From the NCBI GenBank assembly GCA_017448455.1, contig JAFSLL010000148.1, positions 1 to 64,000 on the forward strand: a stretch of 64,000 nucleotides of DNA. The letters run 5' to 3'. Made by a program: the position numbers and the translations under genes. Position 1 is the stretch's first letter; the number at the start of each line of letters is the position of its first letter. Of the stretch, positions 43,437 to 51,629 are shown piece after piece. The DNA is from Oscillospiraceae bacterium (GTDB lineage: Bacteria > Bacillota > Clostridia > Oscillospirales > Oscillospiraceae). The notes below the pieces were generated by a model that was not told where the DNA came from, ran no database searches, and saw only the letters and a program-made list of their open reading frames with translations.

Positions 43437-43871
43437 ATGAAGAAAACGGATCGCCTCGTTAATATCCTTGCTTCAGATATTGAGCATAAGGATGTTCTTG
43501 AAGTTGCTTGCGGAGCAGCAGACTTTTCTATTTCAGCGGCGCGCATTGCCAACAGGGTTTCTTGTATCGACCTTGATGACAGCAGACTTAATAATCAGGT
43601 CAAGCAGAATAACGTCCATTTTCAGATTATGGATGCCTCAAATATGTCGTATTCAGACAATGAATTTGACACTATAGTCATATACAACGCATTTTTTCAT
43701 ATCCAGTCGCAATGGAATATGATTGAAAGAGAATGTAAGCGGGTGATTAAAGGAATGGGCAAGATATACATTATTGGAACATGGAGTTTAGACACCAATT
43801 TGATGATAGATACATTTGGCGATAATGCTATTTGGCATGATGGATTCTTAATTGTGGAAATGACAAAATAA
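43437..43871 (+). CDS. Small AT-rich class I methyltransferase
   Basis: A 144-residue SAM-dependent methyltransferase: VLEVACGAADFSISAARIA, CIDLDDSRLNN, FQIMDASNM and NEFDTIVIYNAFFHIQSQ are motifs I to IV. The C-terminus is short, and motifs after the core strands are largely missing. A GAGGGAGAT site precedes the ATG. Its codons are much more AT-rich than the neighbours, which with the phage fragment 70 bases upstream points to recent transfer. Confidence 0.78.
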   Translation: MKKTDRLVNILASDIEHKDVLEVACGAADFSISAARIANRVSCIDLDDSRLNNQVKQNNVHFQIMDASNMSYSDNEFDTIVIYNAFFHIQSQWNMIERECKRVIKGMGKIYIIGTWSLDTNLMIDTFGDNAIWHDGFLIVEMTK

Positions 43872-44013
43872 TTATACAAATTCCCGTTTGTCGGGATGTC
43901 GATAAATTCCAGTTTCGCTAACTGAGTATTTCTGACAGAGTCGGGTAACCGGCTCTGTTTTCATTGTCAGGCTGCGGCCTGATTGGCAAATGGCCTTCTC
44001 GTCACAATGTACG

Positions 44014-44050
44014 AAACCGGGACAGGTGCTGCTACACTTGTCCCGGTTTT
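44014..44050 (+). terminator. Intrinsic terminator-like hairpin
   Basis: AAACCGGGACA (44014-44024) pairs with TGTCCCGGTTT (44039-44049), followed by TCTCTTC. It lies 140 bases after the small methyltransferase gene. Confidence 0.65.
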
Positions 44051-44313
44051 CTCTTCAGGGTGCGTGGGAGAGCGGCCCCGATGGGGCATGTCGCGGAGCG
44101 GAAAACGAGCGAAGCGAGCACCGCTTGTTGGCGGAGCTGAAGCGAGGGCTGAGGGGCCCATCAGGGGGCGAGGTTGGATACCAGATCCCACGTGGTGGGT
44201 GGCGACGCGGAGCGAAGCGGAGCTAGTGCAAAGCTCGGGGTCTGCCTGGACTACTGCAGAGCAAGACGCGCGGCCCCGCAAGGCTGCCGGGCTGACAGGC
44301 ACTAACCGGGCCG
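44051..44313. other. GC-rich non-coding stretch with GGAGCGAAGCGGAGC-like words
   Basis: About 260 very GC-rich bases containing GCGAGCGAAGCGAGC and GGAGCGAAGCGGAGC, several short stems, and open frames on both strands that look fortuitous (both strands stay open because of base composition). It ends where copy B of the structured repeat starts and may be part of the same structured element. Confidence 0.5.
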
Positions 44314-44617
44314 CCCTAAAGGACTAACTTCGTGTCGCGTTGCCGACCGAAGCGGCGCTCGTCAGCGCCGCTGTCGGCGACCTGGAACGAAGTGGAAGTA
44401 GTCCCTCTGGGGCACCGCTAAAACTGCTGCCAGAGTGCAGATTGCTGGATTGTAGGTAATTGCCGGAAAGCCGCATGGTCACTGGTTTTTTTCTAAATCG
44501 TGTATCCCAGTGATACTCTCTACCTAAAAGTCCCTATAGGAGAATTTATAGAAAAAATACTCTATAGAAGAGTTATGGAATCGACCTACTTTGGGTTACA
44601 CGCTTACACTTCTGATG
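44314..44617. repeat. Structured non-coding repeat, copy B
   Basis: Same boundaries as copy A: CCCTAAAGGACTA at the left, CTTCTGATG at the right. The segment after the first 13 bases is replaced by different hairpins (CTTCG/CGAAG and AGCGGCGCT-CGTC-AGCGCCGCT), while 44361-44617 is nearly identical to copy A. The closing stem GGACTA / TAGTCC is kept. Confidence 0.8.
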
Positions 44618-44645
44618 TGGTATCTGGTTTTTCTAAAAATACAAA

Positions 44646-44713
44646 AAAGAGCTTGGCGAATCTCAGGTTGTGACGATGCTCTAACATCATTATGCCTGAC
44701 GCACAAGCTCTTT
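44646..44713. repeat. 68-bp inverted-repeat hairpin
   Basis: AAAGAGCTTG (44646-44655) and CAAGCTCTTT (44704-44713) are perfect inverted arms; the next bases also pair in part (GCG...CTCAGG with CCTGACGC). It may end the 44738-45196 transcript, but the long centre also suits a short palindromic element. Confidence 0.6.
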
Positions 44714-44737
44714 ATGATCAATAAATGATTCTTACGC

Positions 44738-45196
44738 TCACCCGTGAGAATCTAACTCCATCAAAGCGATTTTTACCTGTGCCCAGTCCTCTGCGGCATT
44801 GTATCTCTCCAAGCCTGTTTTCACCTCGTAGCCAACTCCCGCGGACTCAAAGATTCCTTTACAATCTGGGTAGTTGGAAAAGACCTCGTCAATGAAACCG
44901 ATCATACCGGGGAGCTTTTCCCGAAACTGGCTCTTTTCTGCATCGGAGAGCAATGCATAAGCGTCGTTCATAAACGAGTTCATGCGATCTATCTCAACAA
45001 ATCGGAGTTGCTGTTCCGTAACTGTATAGATAATGGATGCCGCTGCCTGTACACTGCCACGAGCATCCCCTGCAGTGTCTGCGTGATAAGGATGGTAGGA
45101 AAGAACAGGCAGGAGTATAGCGTCCCGGAACAACTCCGGTGACAGATCAGCAAAATGCGCCTGATCCCTATGAAACAGAAACTGCATGTAATTCAC
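44738..45196 (-). CDS. Uncharacterised protein after truncated methyltransferase
   Basis: A 152-residue frame starting with GTG that overlaps the stop of the upstream methyltransferase fragment (GTGA); an ATG nine bases later is an alternative. Mixed alpha-helical sequence with AAASIIYTVTEQQLRFVEID and MNSFMNDAYALLSDAEKSQF; no motif that I recognise. It may be the C-terminal part of another gene joined to the fragment. Confidence 0.45.
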   Translation of the reverse strand: MNYMQFLFHRDQAHFADLSPELFRDAILLPVLSYHPYHADTAGDARGSVQAAASIIYTVTEQQLRFVEIDRMNSFMNDAYALLSDAEKSQFREKLPGMIGFIDEVFSNYPDCKGIFESAGVGYEVKTGLERYNAAEDWAQVKIALMELDSHG

Positions 45197-45426
45197 AGAA
45201 AGCTGTAAAATGTGGTCACGTGGTCGAAGGAATTGTCCGGGAACGTCAAACTTTTCGCGTCCATGACCAGCTTTTCAAAACCTCCCGGCGCTTCCGCCAG
45301 CTCTTCGGCGGAAACGTCGATGGCGGTCACCTGGGGTCCGTAAACCCGGCCGATCACGCCCTCGCCTCCGCCGCCGACGTCAAGAATGCGGCCGCGTAAT
45401 TCTTTTTTGAGGATTACATTGTGCAT
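45193..45426 (-). pseudogene. Truncated class I methyltransferase
   Basis: 77 residues: GRILDVGGGGEGVIGRVYG (motif I), VTAIDVSAEELAEAPGGFEK, MDAKSLTFPDNSFDHVTTFY, then a stop after FYSFL. The family normally continues for another 100-150 residues, so the gene is cut within or just after motif IV. It lies in the accessory island with the same orientation as its neighbours. Confidence 0.75.
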
Positions 45427-45441
45427 CTTGGCTTTCCTTTC

Positions 45442-45888
45442 TCACAAATCAAATCGGAAAATGCATTCATGCGTATGCCCGTCCTCCACGCGCATATCGT
45501 TGTCCGCCGGGAGCTCCGCGATCTCCAGCAGCTTGCCGCCGAGGATCTCGCAGGTTCGCCGGGAGGACAGATTGGTGGGTTGGCAGGTGATGATCAAGTA
45601 GTCCATCCCATGACGGCGGGCCAGCTCGAACAGCAGCTTACAGGCCTTTGCCGCATAATGGCAGCCGCGGTAAGGCTCGTCGACCGCGTAGCCGATGTTG
45701 CCGCCGTAGTACAGGCCCTCTGTATGTCCAACGCGCAAATCGCAGATGCCAAGTTTCTGACCGGTTTGATCTAAAATGTCAAAATAATATGCCGGAACCC
45801 AGCCGCGCACCGGGTCGGCCTTCGTTGTGTGATCCAACCGCAGAGAAATCTCCTCGGTTTTGAGGTCTGAGGTATCCAAAAAGATCAT
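45442..45888 (-). CDS. GNAT-family N-acetyltransferase
   Basis: A 148-residue acetyltransferase: CDLRVGHTEGLYYGGNIGYA, then DEPYRGCHYAAKACKLLFEL (acetyl-CoA-binding turn, with RG-x-x-YA) and IITCQPTNLSSRRTCEILGG. It is the first of three GNAT genes in the island. Substrates cannot be told from sequence; the gene set around it suggests small-molecule or antibiotic modification. Confidence 0.88.
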   Translation of the reverse strand: MIFLDTSDLKTEEISLRLDHTTKADPVRGWVPAYYFDILDQTGQKLGICDLRVGHTEGLYYGGNIGYAVDEPYRGCHYAAKACKLLFELARRHGMDYLIITCQPTNLSSRRTCEILGGKLLEIAELPADNDMRVEDGHTHECIFRFDL

Positions 45889-45901
45889 CGTATCTCTCCT
45901 G

Positions 45902-46408
45902 TCAGAGCAGTATTTCTTCCTTGCGTTTTCTCGCCAAATGCCCCGGACGGGATTTGGCGTTTACGGATTTGTAGCCAACGACCAAGAGTGCCACTGGCTC
46001 CAGATCGTCAGCCAGTCCGAATTCGGATTTCATTTTCTCCGGGTCCCAATACATGACCCAGATGGAGCCGAGGCCCAGATCCGTCGCCTCCAGTATCATG
46101 TGCGTTGCCACAATGCTGGCGTCGATGTCGCCGCTGGACTTCCCATCCATCGGACGGATCCAGCATTGCTTTGAGTCATAACATATCAGAAACGCCGCCG
46201 GAACGTAATATTTGCTCGATACGATGCGGTTCAGCTTCTGTCGCCCAGCGTCGTCGTCGATCACCAGAATCCGCTGCGGCTGATTGTTGCAGGCTGTTGG
46301 CGCGACAATTCCGGCCTCGATGATCCTGTCGAGCTTCTCCTGCTCTACAGGATGGTGCTCATATTCTAGCACGGAAAACCGCGAGTGGGCTAATTCCAGA
46401 AAATCCAT
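45902..46408 (-). CDS. Nitroreductase-family protein
   Basis: A 168-residue FMN-dependent oxidoreductase: HSRFSVLEYEHHPVEQEKLD at the start, APTACNNQPQRILVID (the APTACNxQP motif), then DIDASIVATHMILEATDLGL and WVMYWDPEKMKSEFG. It probably reduces nitro or quinone compounds with NAD(P)H. It lies 13 bases after the upstream GNAT stop. Confidence 0.9.
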   Translation of the reverse strand: MDFLELAHSRFSVLEYEHHPVEQEKLDRIIEAGIVAPTACNNQPQRILVIDDDAGRQKLNRIVSSKYYVPAAFLICYDSKQCWIRPMDGKSSGDIDASIVATHMILEATDLGLGSIWVMYWDPEKMKSEFGLADDLEPVALLVVGYKSVNAKSRPGHLARKRKEEILL

Positions 46409-46418
46409 ATTCTGCTCC

Positions 46419-46907
46419 TTATCTGCTTATATCTGATAGTCTTTCGATTATGTAGTACTTGAAATCTCCCTCCGTGCGAAGAAGTTGAAAGCCCACCTTT
46501 TCCAGTACATGCTGGCTGCGCTCATTGCTCAGAATGGAATCCGCGTATAGCACCGGAATATCCAGCTCGTGAAATACGTAGTCAATCGCCAGCCGCTCTG
46601 CCTGCGTTCCAATGCCTCTGCCCTTGTACCGGTCGTTTTTCATACAAATGCTGAGCGTAGCGGATTTGCCTGGTTCGATGTCCTTGAGGATGATTTCTCC
46701 CGCAATTTCTTCCCCGTGCATTACAGCCAGACTCTTCCGATTACGTTCGATCTGCCGCTGAATATAGCGATCCACCCATTCCGGAGAATACACAAACGGC
46801 TTATATTCGTTTTTGTTTATGTATAGGTCCGGGTCATTCTGATATTCACGATAATAGGCATGGTACATTTCCACCGTCATCGGGCATAAAGAAACAGGTT
46901 CATTCAT
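46419..46907 (-). CDS. GNAT-family N-acetyltransferase
   Basis: A 162-residue acetyltransferase of the RimJ/RimL kind: GEEIAGEIILKDIEPGKSAT, ICMKNDRYKGRGIGTQAERL (A motif with R-G-R-G-I-G-T), and VLYADSILSNERSQHVLEKV. The target is unknown. Genes on both sides are in the same orientation with short gaps. Confidence 0.9.
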   Translation of the reverse strand: MNEPVSLCPMTVEMYHAYYREYQNDPDLYINKNEYKPFVYSPEWVDRYIQRQIERNRKSLAVMHGEEIAGEIILKDIEPGKSATLSICMKNDRYKGRGIGTQAERLAIDYVFHELDIPVLYADSILSNERSQHVLEKVGFQLLRTEGDFKYYIIERLSDISR

Positions 46908-46940
46908 AGCTTGCCGCCTTTCGGAAGCGAAGAAAATAGT

Positions 46941-47783
46941 TCATTTGATGACCTTGTTCAACCAATTCCACACATAATCACAGTATTCCGCATCGTCTCT
47001 GCTGAATTGCAGGAAATACACATAGCACTGAACCATGTAAAGCTGGACAGCTTCCGGGTCGTAAGCTCCGAATTGCGAATAGCCCTTCAAAAACTCGTCC
47101 TGTTCTGCTTTCGTTTTCAGAAACTTCTGTCCCGGACGGCGGAATAGGGCCCATGCAATATCAAAATCTCGGTTTCCATAGCCTGCCAACTCGAAGTCCA
47201 GAATGCCGCTGATATGATGCTCATTCCAGAGAATGTTTGCATAGTGAAAATCCCCATGACAAAAACATCGCGCAGCTTCCTTCGGCGGCGTTGAAAAGAA
47301 TGGATTGAGGAAATCCAACCCCAGCGAAGACAGCAACTCGTAGGAGGGTACATGGAAAAACTTTCGATCCTTGACCGGCTCCGCAGAAATGTGGAGCTGA
47401 TGGAGATTCGCCAGCGCAACCCCGTATTCCTCCATAAAACAAAGGGATTCCAGCGTTTCGTTTTCGCCCACGAGAACCGACAGACGTTCCCCCGGCATTT
47501 CCAACGTCACGGAGAAAGGTGTATTGTCAAAGCCGTAGTCGATCACGCATGGAAACTCTGGCGAATGGAGCTGCGATAGAATCGCCACCTCGTTTTCAAT
47601 CGCCGCCCCCTTCTGTCTTGCTGCCTTGATGTAGGCCCGGACTTCTTTGCTTTCATAGATACCCCTGGCATGGAATACGTCGTTCCCTGCATGGGGATAA
47701 CCAAGTATTTCTGTTGGCTTGAAGGACTTATAGGGAAGCGTGAAAGGATCAATGGTTTCCCGCCATTTATCTGGATGTTTCAC
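46941..47783 (-). CDS. Aminoglycoside phosphotransferase-family kinase (APH-like)
   Basis: A 280-residue kinase-like protein. The Brenner motif is CFCHGDFHYANILW, followed by GILDFELAGYGNRDFDIAWA (metal-binding Asp). Phosphorylation of an antibiotic or of another small amine is likely. I choose the GTG at 47783, preceded by CAGGAGAAAC, rather than 47831, because it leaves only a 17-bp overlap with the preceding gene and the leader is not conserved-looking. Confidence 0.82.
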   Translation of the reverse strand: MKHPDKWRETIDPFTLPYKSFKPTEILGYPHAGNDVFHARGIYESKEVRAYIKAARQKGAAIENEVAILSQLHSPEFPCVIDYGFDNTPFSVTLEMPGERLSVLVGENETLESLCFMEEYGVALANLHQLHISAEPVKDRKFFHVPSYELLSSLGLDFLNPFFSTPPKEAARCFCHGDFHYANILWNEHHISGILDFELAGYGNRDFDIAWALFRRPGQKFLKTKAEQDEFLKGYSQFGAYDPEAVQLYMVQCYVYFLQFSRDDAEYCDYVWNWLNKVIK

Positions 47784-48324
47784 AACTTGTTTCTCCTGTG
47801 ATCTCATCAATCTGTCGGTACAGTTCCTCATACGTCTGATCTGCTATCGGCTTTTTCGGCATCCAGAATGCATGGAGCTCCTGCAGTTCCGGGGAATCTC
47901 CCAAAAGTGCCTTCACCTTCTCATACGCGAAGTCATTTGCGTCCCGCTCATAGGGCTGTCCAAGATATAGTTCCGTGAAATACTCTATTGATCCATCGAG
48001 CTTGTATTCTTTCCATTCGCCGTCAACGAGTTTATAGCAAGTGCCGTCATATTGGATGACATAGAGGCGGCTCCTGGCAATCAGCCCGTCAAAGCGCTCC
48101 GGGTGCAAATACTGCAAGGCATGGTGAAGCTCATGAAACAGATAGAACATCTGCTCGTACTCCGGTTGAGATTGGAGCATCTCTTTGTTGATAAACAGCG
48201 TTTTGACAGTCGGTTCAAACGCGCCGTTGGCCGTTTCATATCCCTCCGGCATGTTGAAGGAAAGATTGATTGATAAACTGTTTTCTTCGCAGTACATGCG
48301 AAAGTGTTTTTCAAAATCTATCAT
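47767..48324 (-). CDS. HExxH metallopeptidase-like protein (ImmA/IrrE-like)
   Basis: A 185-residue protein with LFHELHHALQY (HExxH zinc site at about 84-88) and, 60 residues later, YERDANDFAYEKV, like the ExxxNxFA helix of ImmA/IrrE peptidases. It lacks an attached HTH. I infer a peptidase of the IrrE class; substrates could be a regulator of mobile-element genes. It precedes the APH-like gene with a 17-bp overlap. Confidence 0.65.
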   Translation of the reverse strand: MIDFEKHFRMYCEENSLSINLSFNMPEGYETANGAFEPTVKTLFINKEMLQSQPEYEQMFYLFHELHHALQYLHPERFDGLIARSRLYVIQYDGTCYKLVDGEWKEYKLDGSIEYFTELYLGQPYERDANDFAYEKVKALLGDSPELQELHAFWMPKKPIADQTYEELYRQIDEITGETSCETSR

Positions 48325-48325
48325 G

Positions 48326-49006
48326 TTATCGAATTACCTCATATCGAAGCCGTATATAGGAATCCTGAAGTACAGAACAATCTATCAGCTTCAGCACTCC
48401 CAATTTAGAAAGCTCCGTGTTGGAAACCAGCGACCTGCCGTCGATCAATGTGGGTGTATCTTTGCCGCCGATCAGCACCGGGGCTACGACGATATCCACA
48501 TAGTCCAGCAGCTTTTCTCGCAGAAACAGGCCGTTTACCGTGCCGCCGGACTGGACGGTCAGGCACTCACAGCCGCATTCCTGCTTCAAGCGTTCCAGAG
48601 TGTCACCGAGAGAAGGACGCTCTTGGTAGATGATATGTAGGTTGTCGGCGTCCACACAAAAGGCGGGATGCGCGGAATTCGATGTAATCACAACGGCTTG
48701 CTTTGACTTCGCACAGAAGTATTTGACCCCGTGCTCCGTCAGATGATGATTGTCCAGCAGGACGAAGGATACCGGCGTTTTGGCCGGCAGTTCCTTTTCA
48801 TTGACGCCCATCTTAGCCTGCACCCGTCCCGTGTTGAACGACCACAGATCGGTTGTCTGCTCGATCTCATAGTACTGATGCAGACCTTCGCTGACACCGG
48901 GGATCTTCGGGAAATCCCGATCCACGTCCATCTCGTCTGTGGAGCCGGTGCTGATCTTTCCATCTATCGACATCTGCATGAATAACGTTGTGATTAGCCT
49001 GTCCAT
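48326..49006 (-). CDS. RibD C-terminal/dihydrofolate-reductase-like protein
   Basis: A 226-residue protein of the RibD reductase fold: LFMQMSIDGKISTGSTDEMD at the start, then ECLTVQSGGTVNGLFLREKL with YVDIVVAPVLIGGKDTPTLI, the conserved C-terminal signature. It reduces a pteridine or related ring with NADPH; a link to folate-drug tolerance is possible but unproven. It starts 27 bases after the next upstream GNAT. Confidence 0.88.
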   Translation of the reverse strand: MDRLITTLFMQMSIDGKISTGSTDEMDVDRDFPKIPGVSEGLHQYYEIEQTTDLWSFNTGRVQAKMGVNEKELPAKTPVSFVLLDNHHLTEHGVKYFCAKSKQAVVITSNSAHPAFCVDADNLHIIYQERPSLGDTLERLKQECGCECLTVQSGGTVNGLFLREKLLDYVDIVVAPVLIGGKDTPTLIDGRSLVSNTELSKLGVLKLIDCSVLQDSYIRLRYEVIR

Positions 49007-49033
49007 GTGTCACCTCTAAAACGGAGAATCTGT

Positions 49034-49555
49034 TTATTCACGCAAAAGAAGCTCATAGTTTCCGCCTTCAAACGTGATGTCATTGCCCTTATCGTCCTTG
49101 TAGAACGAAACTTTCTCTGTTCCAGTCTGCCTAAAACCGAGAGAAGTCAACAGCCTGACTGACGGTATGTTGTTCAAGGCGGTACCCGCTATAATATTGA
49201 CTGCACCTTTGTCTTTCATAATGTCAAGAATTGAGGAAATGCTCTCCCTTGCATATCCTTTTCCGTGATAATTAGAATGGAAGCAGTATCCAATTTCATA
49301 TCCGCTTTCTCTTTTATTTAAAGCCACATAGCCGATTACAACATCCTGCAAACAGACGGCAAGGAATATATGTTCATCGCCATCTGTAAAGGAAGCCCAC
49401 TTTGAAATTCTGCGAGAAACGGACTGGTCATCTAAATCATTTGGCTTGTCATATTGCGCATAAATGGATTTCGCTGCATCTTTCCATATAGATTGAATTG
49501 CTTCCCAATCATCAGCACGAACTCGCCTGATTGAAAGTCGCTTTGTTTTGATCAT
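49034..49555 (-). CDS. GNAT-family N-acetyltransferase
   Basis: A 173-residue acetyltransferase of the RimJ-like class (TKRLSIRRVRADDWEAIQSI, then GYCFHSNYHGKGYARESISS with the R/Q-G-x-G/A turn, then IIAGTALNNIPSVRLLTSLG). Third GNAT of the array. Preceded by the AlbA_2-type gene on the same strand. Confidence 0.9.
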   Translation of the reverse strand: MIKTKRLSIRRVRADDWEAIQSIWKDAAKSIYAQYDKPNDLDDQSVSRRISKWASFTDGDEHIFLAVCLQDVVIGYVALNKRESGYEIGYCFHSNYHGKGYARESISSILDIMKDKGAVNIIAGTALNNIPSVRLLTSLGFRQTGTEKVSFYKDDKGNDITFEGGNYELLLRE

Positions 49556-49632
49556 GTGTTTGTTCTCCGTGGATACTTGTTTACTGTCAGTTCAACATTT
49601 TCTGTCCTGCTCATAGCAATCTCCGTGATGAT

Positions 49633-50967
49633 TCATTTCAGTATTTCCCATCTCGGCTCCTGCTTGGAGCCGATGCGCCGGACATATCCCTTGTCTCTTA
49701 AGGAATCCAACGCCCTCTGTACCGTTCTGACCGTTTTGGATATCCTATCGGCAATCTCAACACGTGAAGAATCCGATTTCTGCTTTAGAATAGCAAGGAC
49801 GGCCATTTCGGTTCCGTTCAAAGTGACATCCAAAGTGACGCTGGGAATGTCACTTTGAAGCTGCGGCCTATACAGCGTGAACTTGAAGCCGAGCTCGTCG
49901 CTCTCATAGGAAAAGCGGATTCCGGCATCCTTGCACAAGCTGTTGATACGCTTAAAACCGCTTCCGAACTGTTCGATCGACTTATTGAGGTAAAGGATTT
50001 TGGCAATCGTAGCGTTTCGGATTACGGATTCGCAATTTCCCTTTATGTACTCTTCCGGCTTGTGATTGCTGGCATATTCGCCGGGACTGTAAATGGTGAT
50101 CATTCCGGGATGAATACAAATCTCGTGATTCGTGCGGCCATTGTAAACCGCATGGGCAAAGCTGTTGGCCAAAACCTCTCTGATGACCGCCACGGGAATT
50201 TCCGGTATCTCAGTTCTCTCTGTGCCGATGATCTCGCTTCTCCACCGAATGTTTTTCAGTATGTAATCCTCAGCAGTTCCGAGAAGATTATAGATGTTAT
50301 CCTCAAACAGCTTCATATCAAGGAAAGTGAGCTTTTCGTCCGTCGCAAATATGGCGGCTTTCAGCGTGACGGGATGTGTGCTTCCGAAAAGGTACTCACC
50401 CGCATTGTTGAGATTGTCGCCATTGACAAGCCCATACCGTTTGAGGATGACCGGACAAGTATATCTTCCCTCCGGTATTCTTCCGACGGAAACAGCTTTT
50501 TGCCAAAACGATTTGACAGCATTCTTATCGACCTGTTTCGTTGAGGCGGCAGAGGGAGATTTTTCCCATTTCTCACGATATTCGTTTGAAACGAAGAAGC
50601 TTTTCAGTTCTTCGGGCGTCACCTCCCGATCCTCGTCTGCGGTGCGGAGATAGTACCTTCCCGCGGAGGAATACGGCGTGTTATTGCCGTTGAATTCCAC
50701 CCTGATCAGATGTTTCCCGTCCAGTACGACTTCTTCAATAGCAGGGTAAATCTGCGGCCGTATGCTTTCATATACGGATCGTGACACGTCTCGGAGCGAG
50801 GATTCAGACACATCCTGACCGCAAACGTCCCCATTCGGCTTCACGCCAAAATAGAGCGTTCCGATCCCATGCTTATTCAGAATGGATGATATGGAGATCA
50901 TCGCTTCTTTCATTTCTCCTGTTGTCTTTTTGAATTCAAGCGTTTCTGTTTCTTTTCCTAAGTTCAT
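49633..50967 (-). CDS. AlbA_2 (Schlafen-like) ATP-binding protein with C-terminal winged helix
   Basis: A 444-residue protein. The N-terminal AlbA_2 domain starts MNLGKETETLEFKKTTGEMK with HGIGTLYFGVKPNGDVCGQD; a middle histidine-kinase-ATPase-like domain follows (IREVLANSFAHAVYNGRTNH, CIHPGMITIYSPG, EQFGSGFKRINSLC); a winged helix (MAVLAILKQKSDSSRVEIAD, then VQRALDSLRDKGYVRRIG) closes it. These proteins are thought to be regulators or defence-type factors. The promoter and the linker codons both carry GTGACA/TGTCAC words (50989-51028 and 49819-49857), which supports autoregulation. Confidence 0.88.
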   Translation of the reverse strand: MNLGKETETLEFKKTTGEMKEAMISISSILNKHGIGTLYFGVKPNGDVCGQDVSESSLRDVSRSVYESIRPQIYPAIEEVVLDGKHLIRVEFNGNNTPYSSAGRYYLRTADEDREVTPEELKSFFVSNEYREKWEKSPSAASTKQVDKNAVKSFWQKAVSVGRIPEGRYTCPVILKRYGLVNGDNLNNAGEYLFGSTHPVTLKAAIFATDEKLTFLDMKLFEDNIYNLLGTAEDYILKNIRWRSEIIGTERTEIPEIPVAVIREVLANSFAHAVYNGRTNHEICIHPGMITIYSPGEYASNHKPEEYIKGNCESVIRNATIAKILYLNKSIEQFGSGFKRINSLCKDAGIRFSYESDELGFKFTLYRPQLQSDIPSVTLDVTLNGTEMAVLAILKQKSDSSRVEIADRISKTVRTVQRALDSLRDKGYVRRIGSKQEPRWEILK

Positions 50968-50988
50968 ATCCTGCCCCTCGCTTTCCGA

Positions 50989-51028
50989 AGTGACATTATT
51001 ATACCGCGTAGTGACATCTTTGTCACTA
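50989..51028 (-). promoter_or_regulatory. Promoter/operator of the AlbA_2 gene
   Basis: Minus-strand GTGACA (51026-51021), a 17-base spacer and TATAAT (51003-50998). Palindrome TAGTGACA-TCTT-TGTCACTA (51009-51028) covers the -35 box and spacer, and one more AAGTGACA (50988-50995) sits just beyond the -10 box. Confidence 0.75.
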
Positions 51029-51089
51029 TAAAAATATCGGTTTGACCATAAAAATGGACAGCGGGGATTGCTCCCCGCCCCCCGATACC

Positions 51090-51467
51090 TTATGCGTAGA
51101 GCAGATCATGATTCACGATCTCTGTTGCCCTGTTCCGAATATTGTTCATCCGCTGTACCCACAGCATTTGATTCTGCGCCTTGAGCTGTTCGGTGACGCC
51201 CTCACGCTCGACCATTTGCGTTATCAGGAGGCGCATTTGCGCCGTTGCCTGTTCGTTGATGTCGGCAAGGTATGTATTCAGCCTGCCGCTGGTCATGAGT
51301 TCCATGTACAGAGTTTTGCGCTCCGCCTTGATGTATTGCAGGTGCCGTCGGCCCCAAATGCCGATAGGCCTTTCTTCTTGAGCTGGTACTGTCAAGCATG
51401 GGATGTAATAGTCGCCCTGCAGTTCGTACCACAATCCATTACTTTCGTCATAAATGGTCTTTTCCAT
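51090..51467 (-). CDS. tnpV: TnpV-type transposon-encoded protein
   Basis: A 125-residue protein matching TnpV of Tn4451-like mobilizable elements: MEKTIYDESNGLWYELQGDY, then GIWGRRHLQYIKAERKTLYM and a coiled-coil tail. The ATG at 51467 has GGAGGATTT in front, which the longer start at 51512 lacks. Its role in the transposon is unknown. No TnpX recombinase is in the window, so it is a stray marker of a decayed or larger element. Confidence 0.85.
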   Translation of the reverse strand: MEKTIYDESNGLWYELQGDYYIPCLTVPAQEERPIGIWGRRHLQYIKAERKTLYMELMTSGRLNTYLADINEQATAQMRLLITQMVEREGVTEQLKAQNQMLWVQRMNNIRNRATEIVNHDLLYA

Positions 51468-51629
51468 TGTAAAATCCTCCTGTATAATAGCTCCGTTGAT
51501 GTATTCGCACATATGTCACAGGCTCCCGATTGCCACACCTTGTTATATTCTGTTATGGGTTTTTCTTGCCCTTGCTTTTGCCCTTATGAGCGGCGCGGGC
51601 GTAGTAGAAACGGTGTAACATTTAATAAA

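Noticed and set aside
43967..44327. Overlapping 110-residue frames on both strands
   Set aside because: Both strands are open only because of GC-rich repeats; neither has a ribosome site or protein-like motif. Treated as non-coding.
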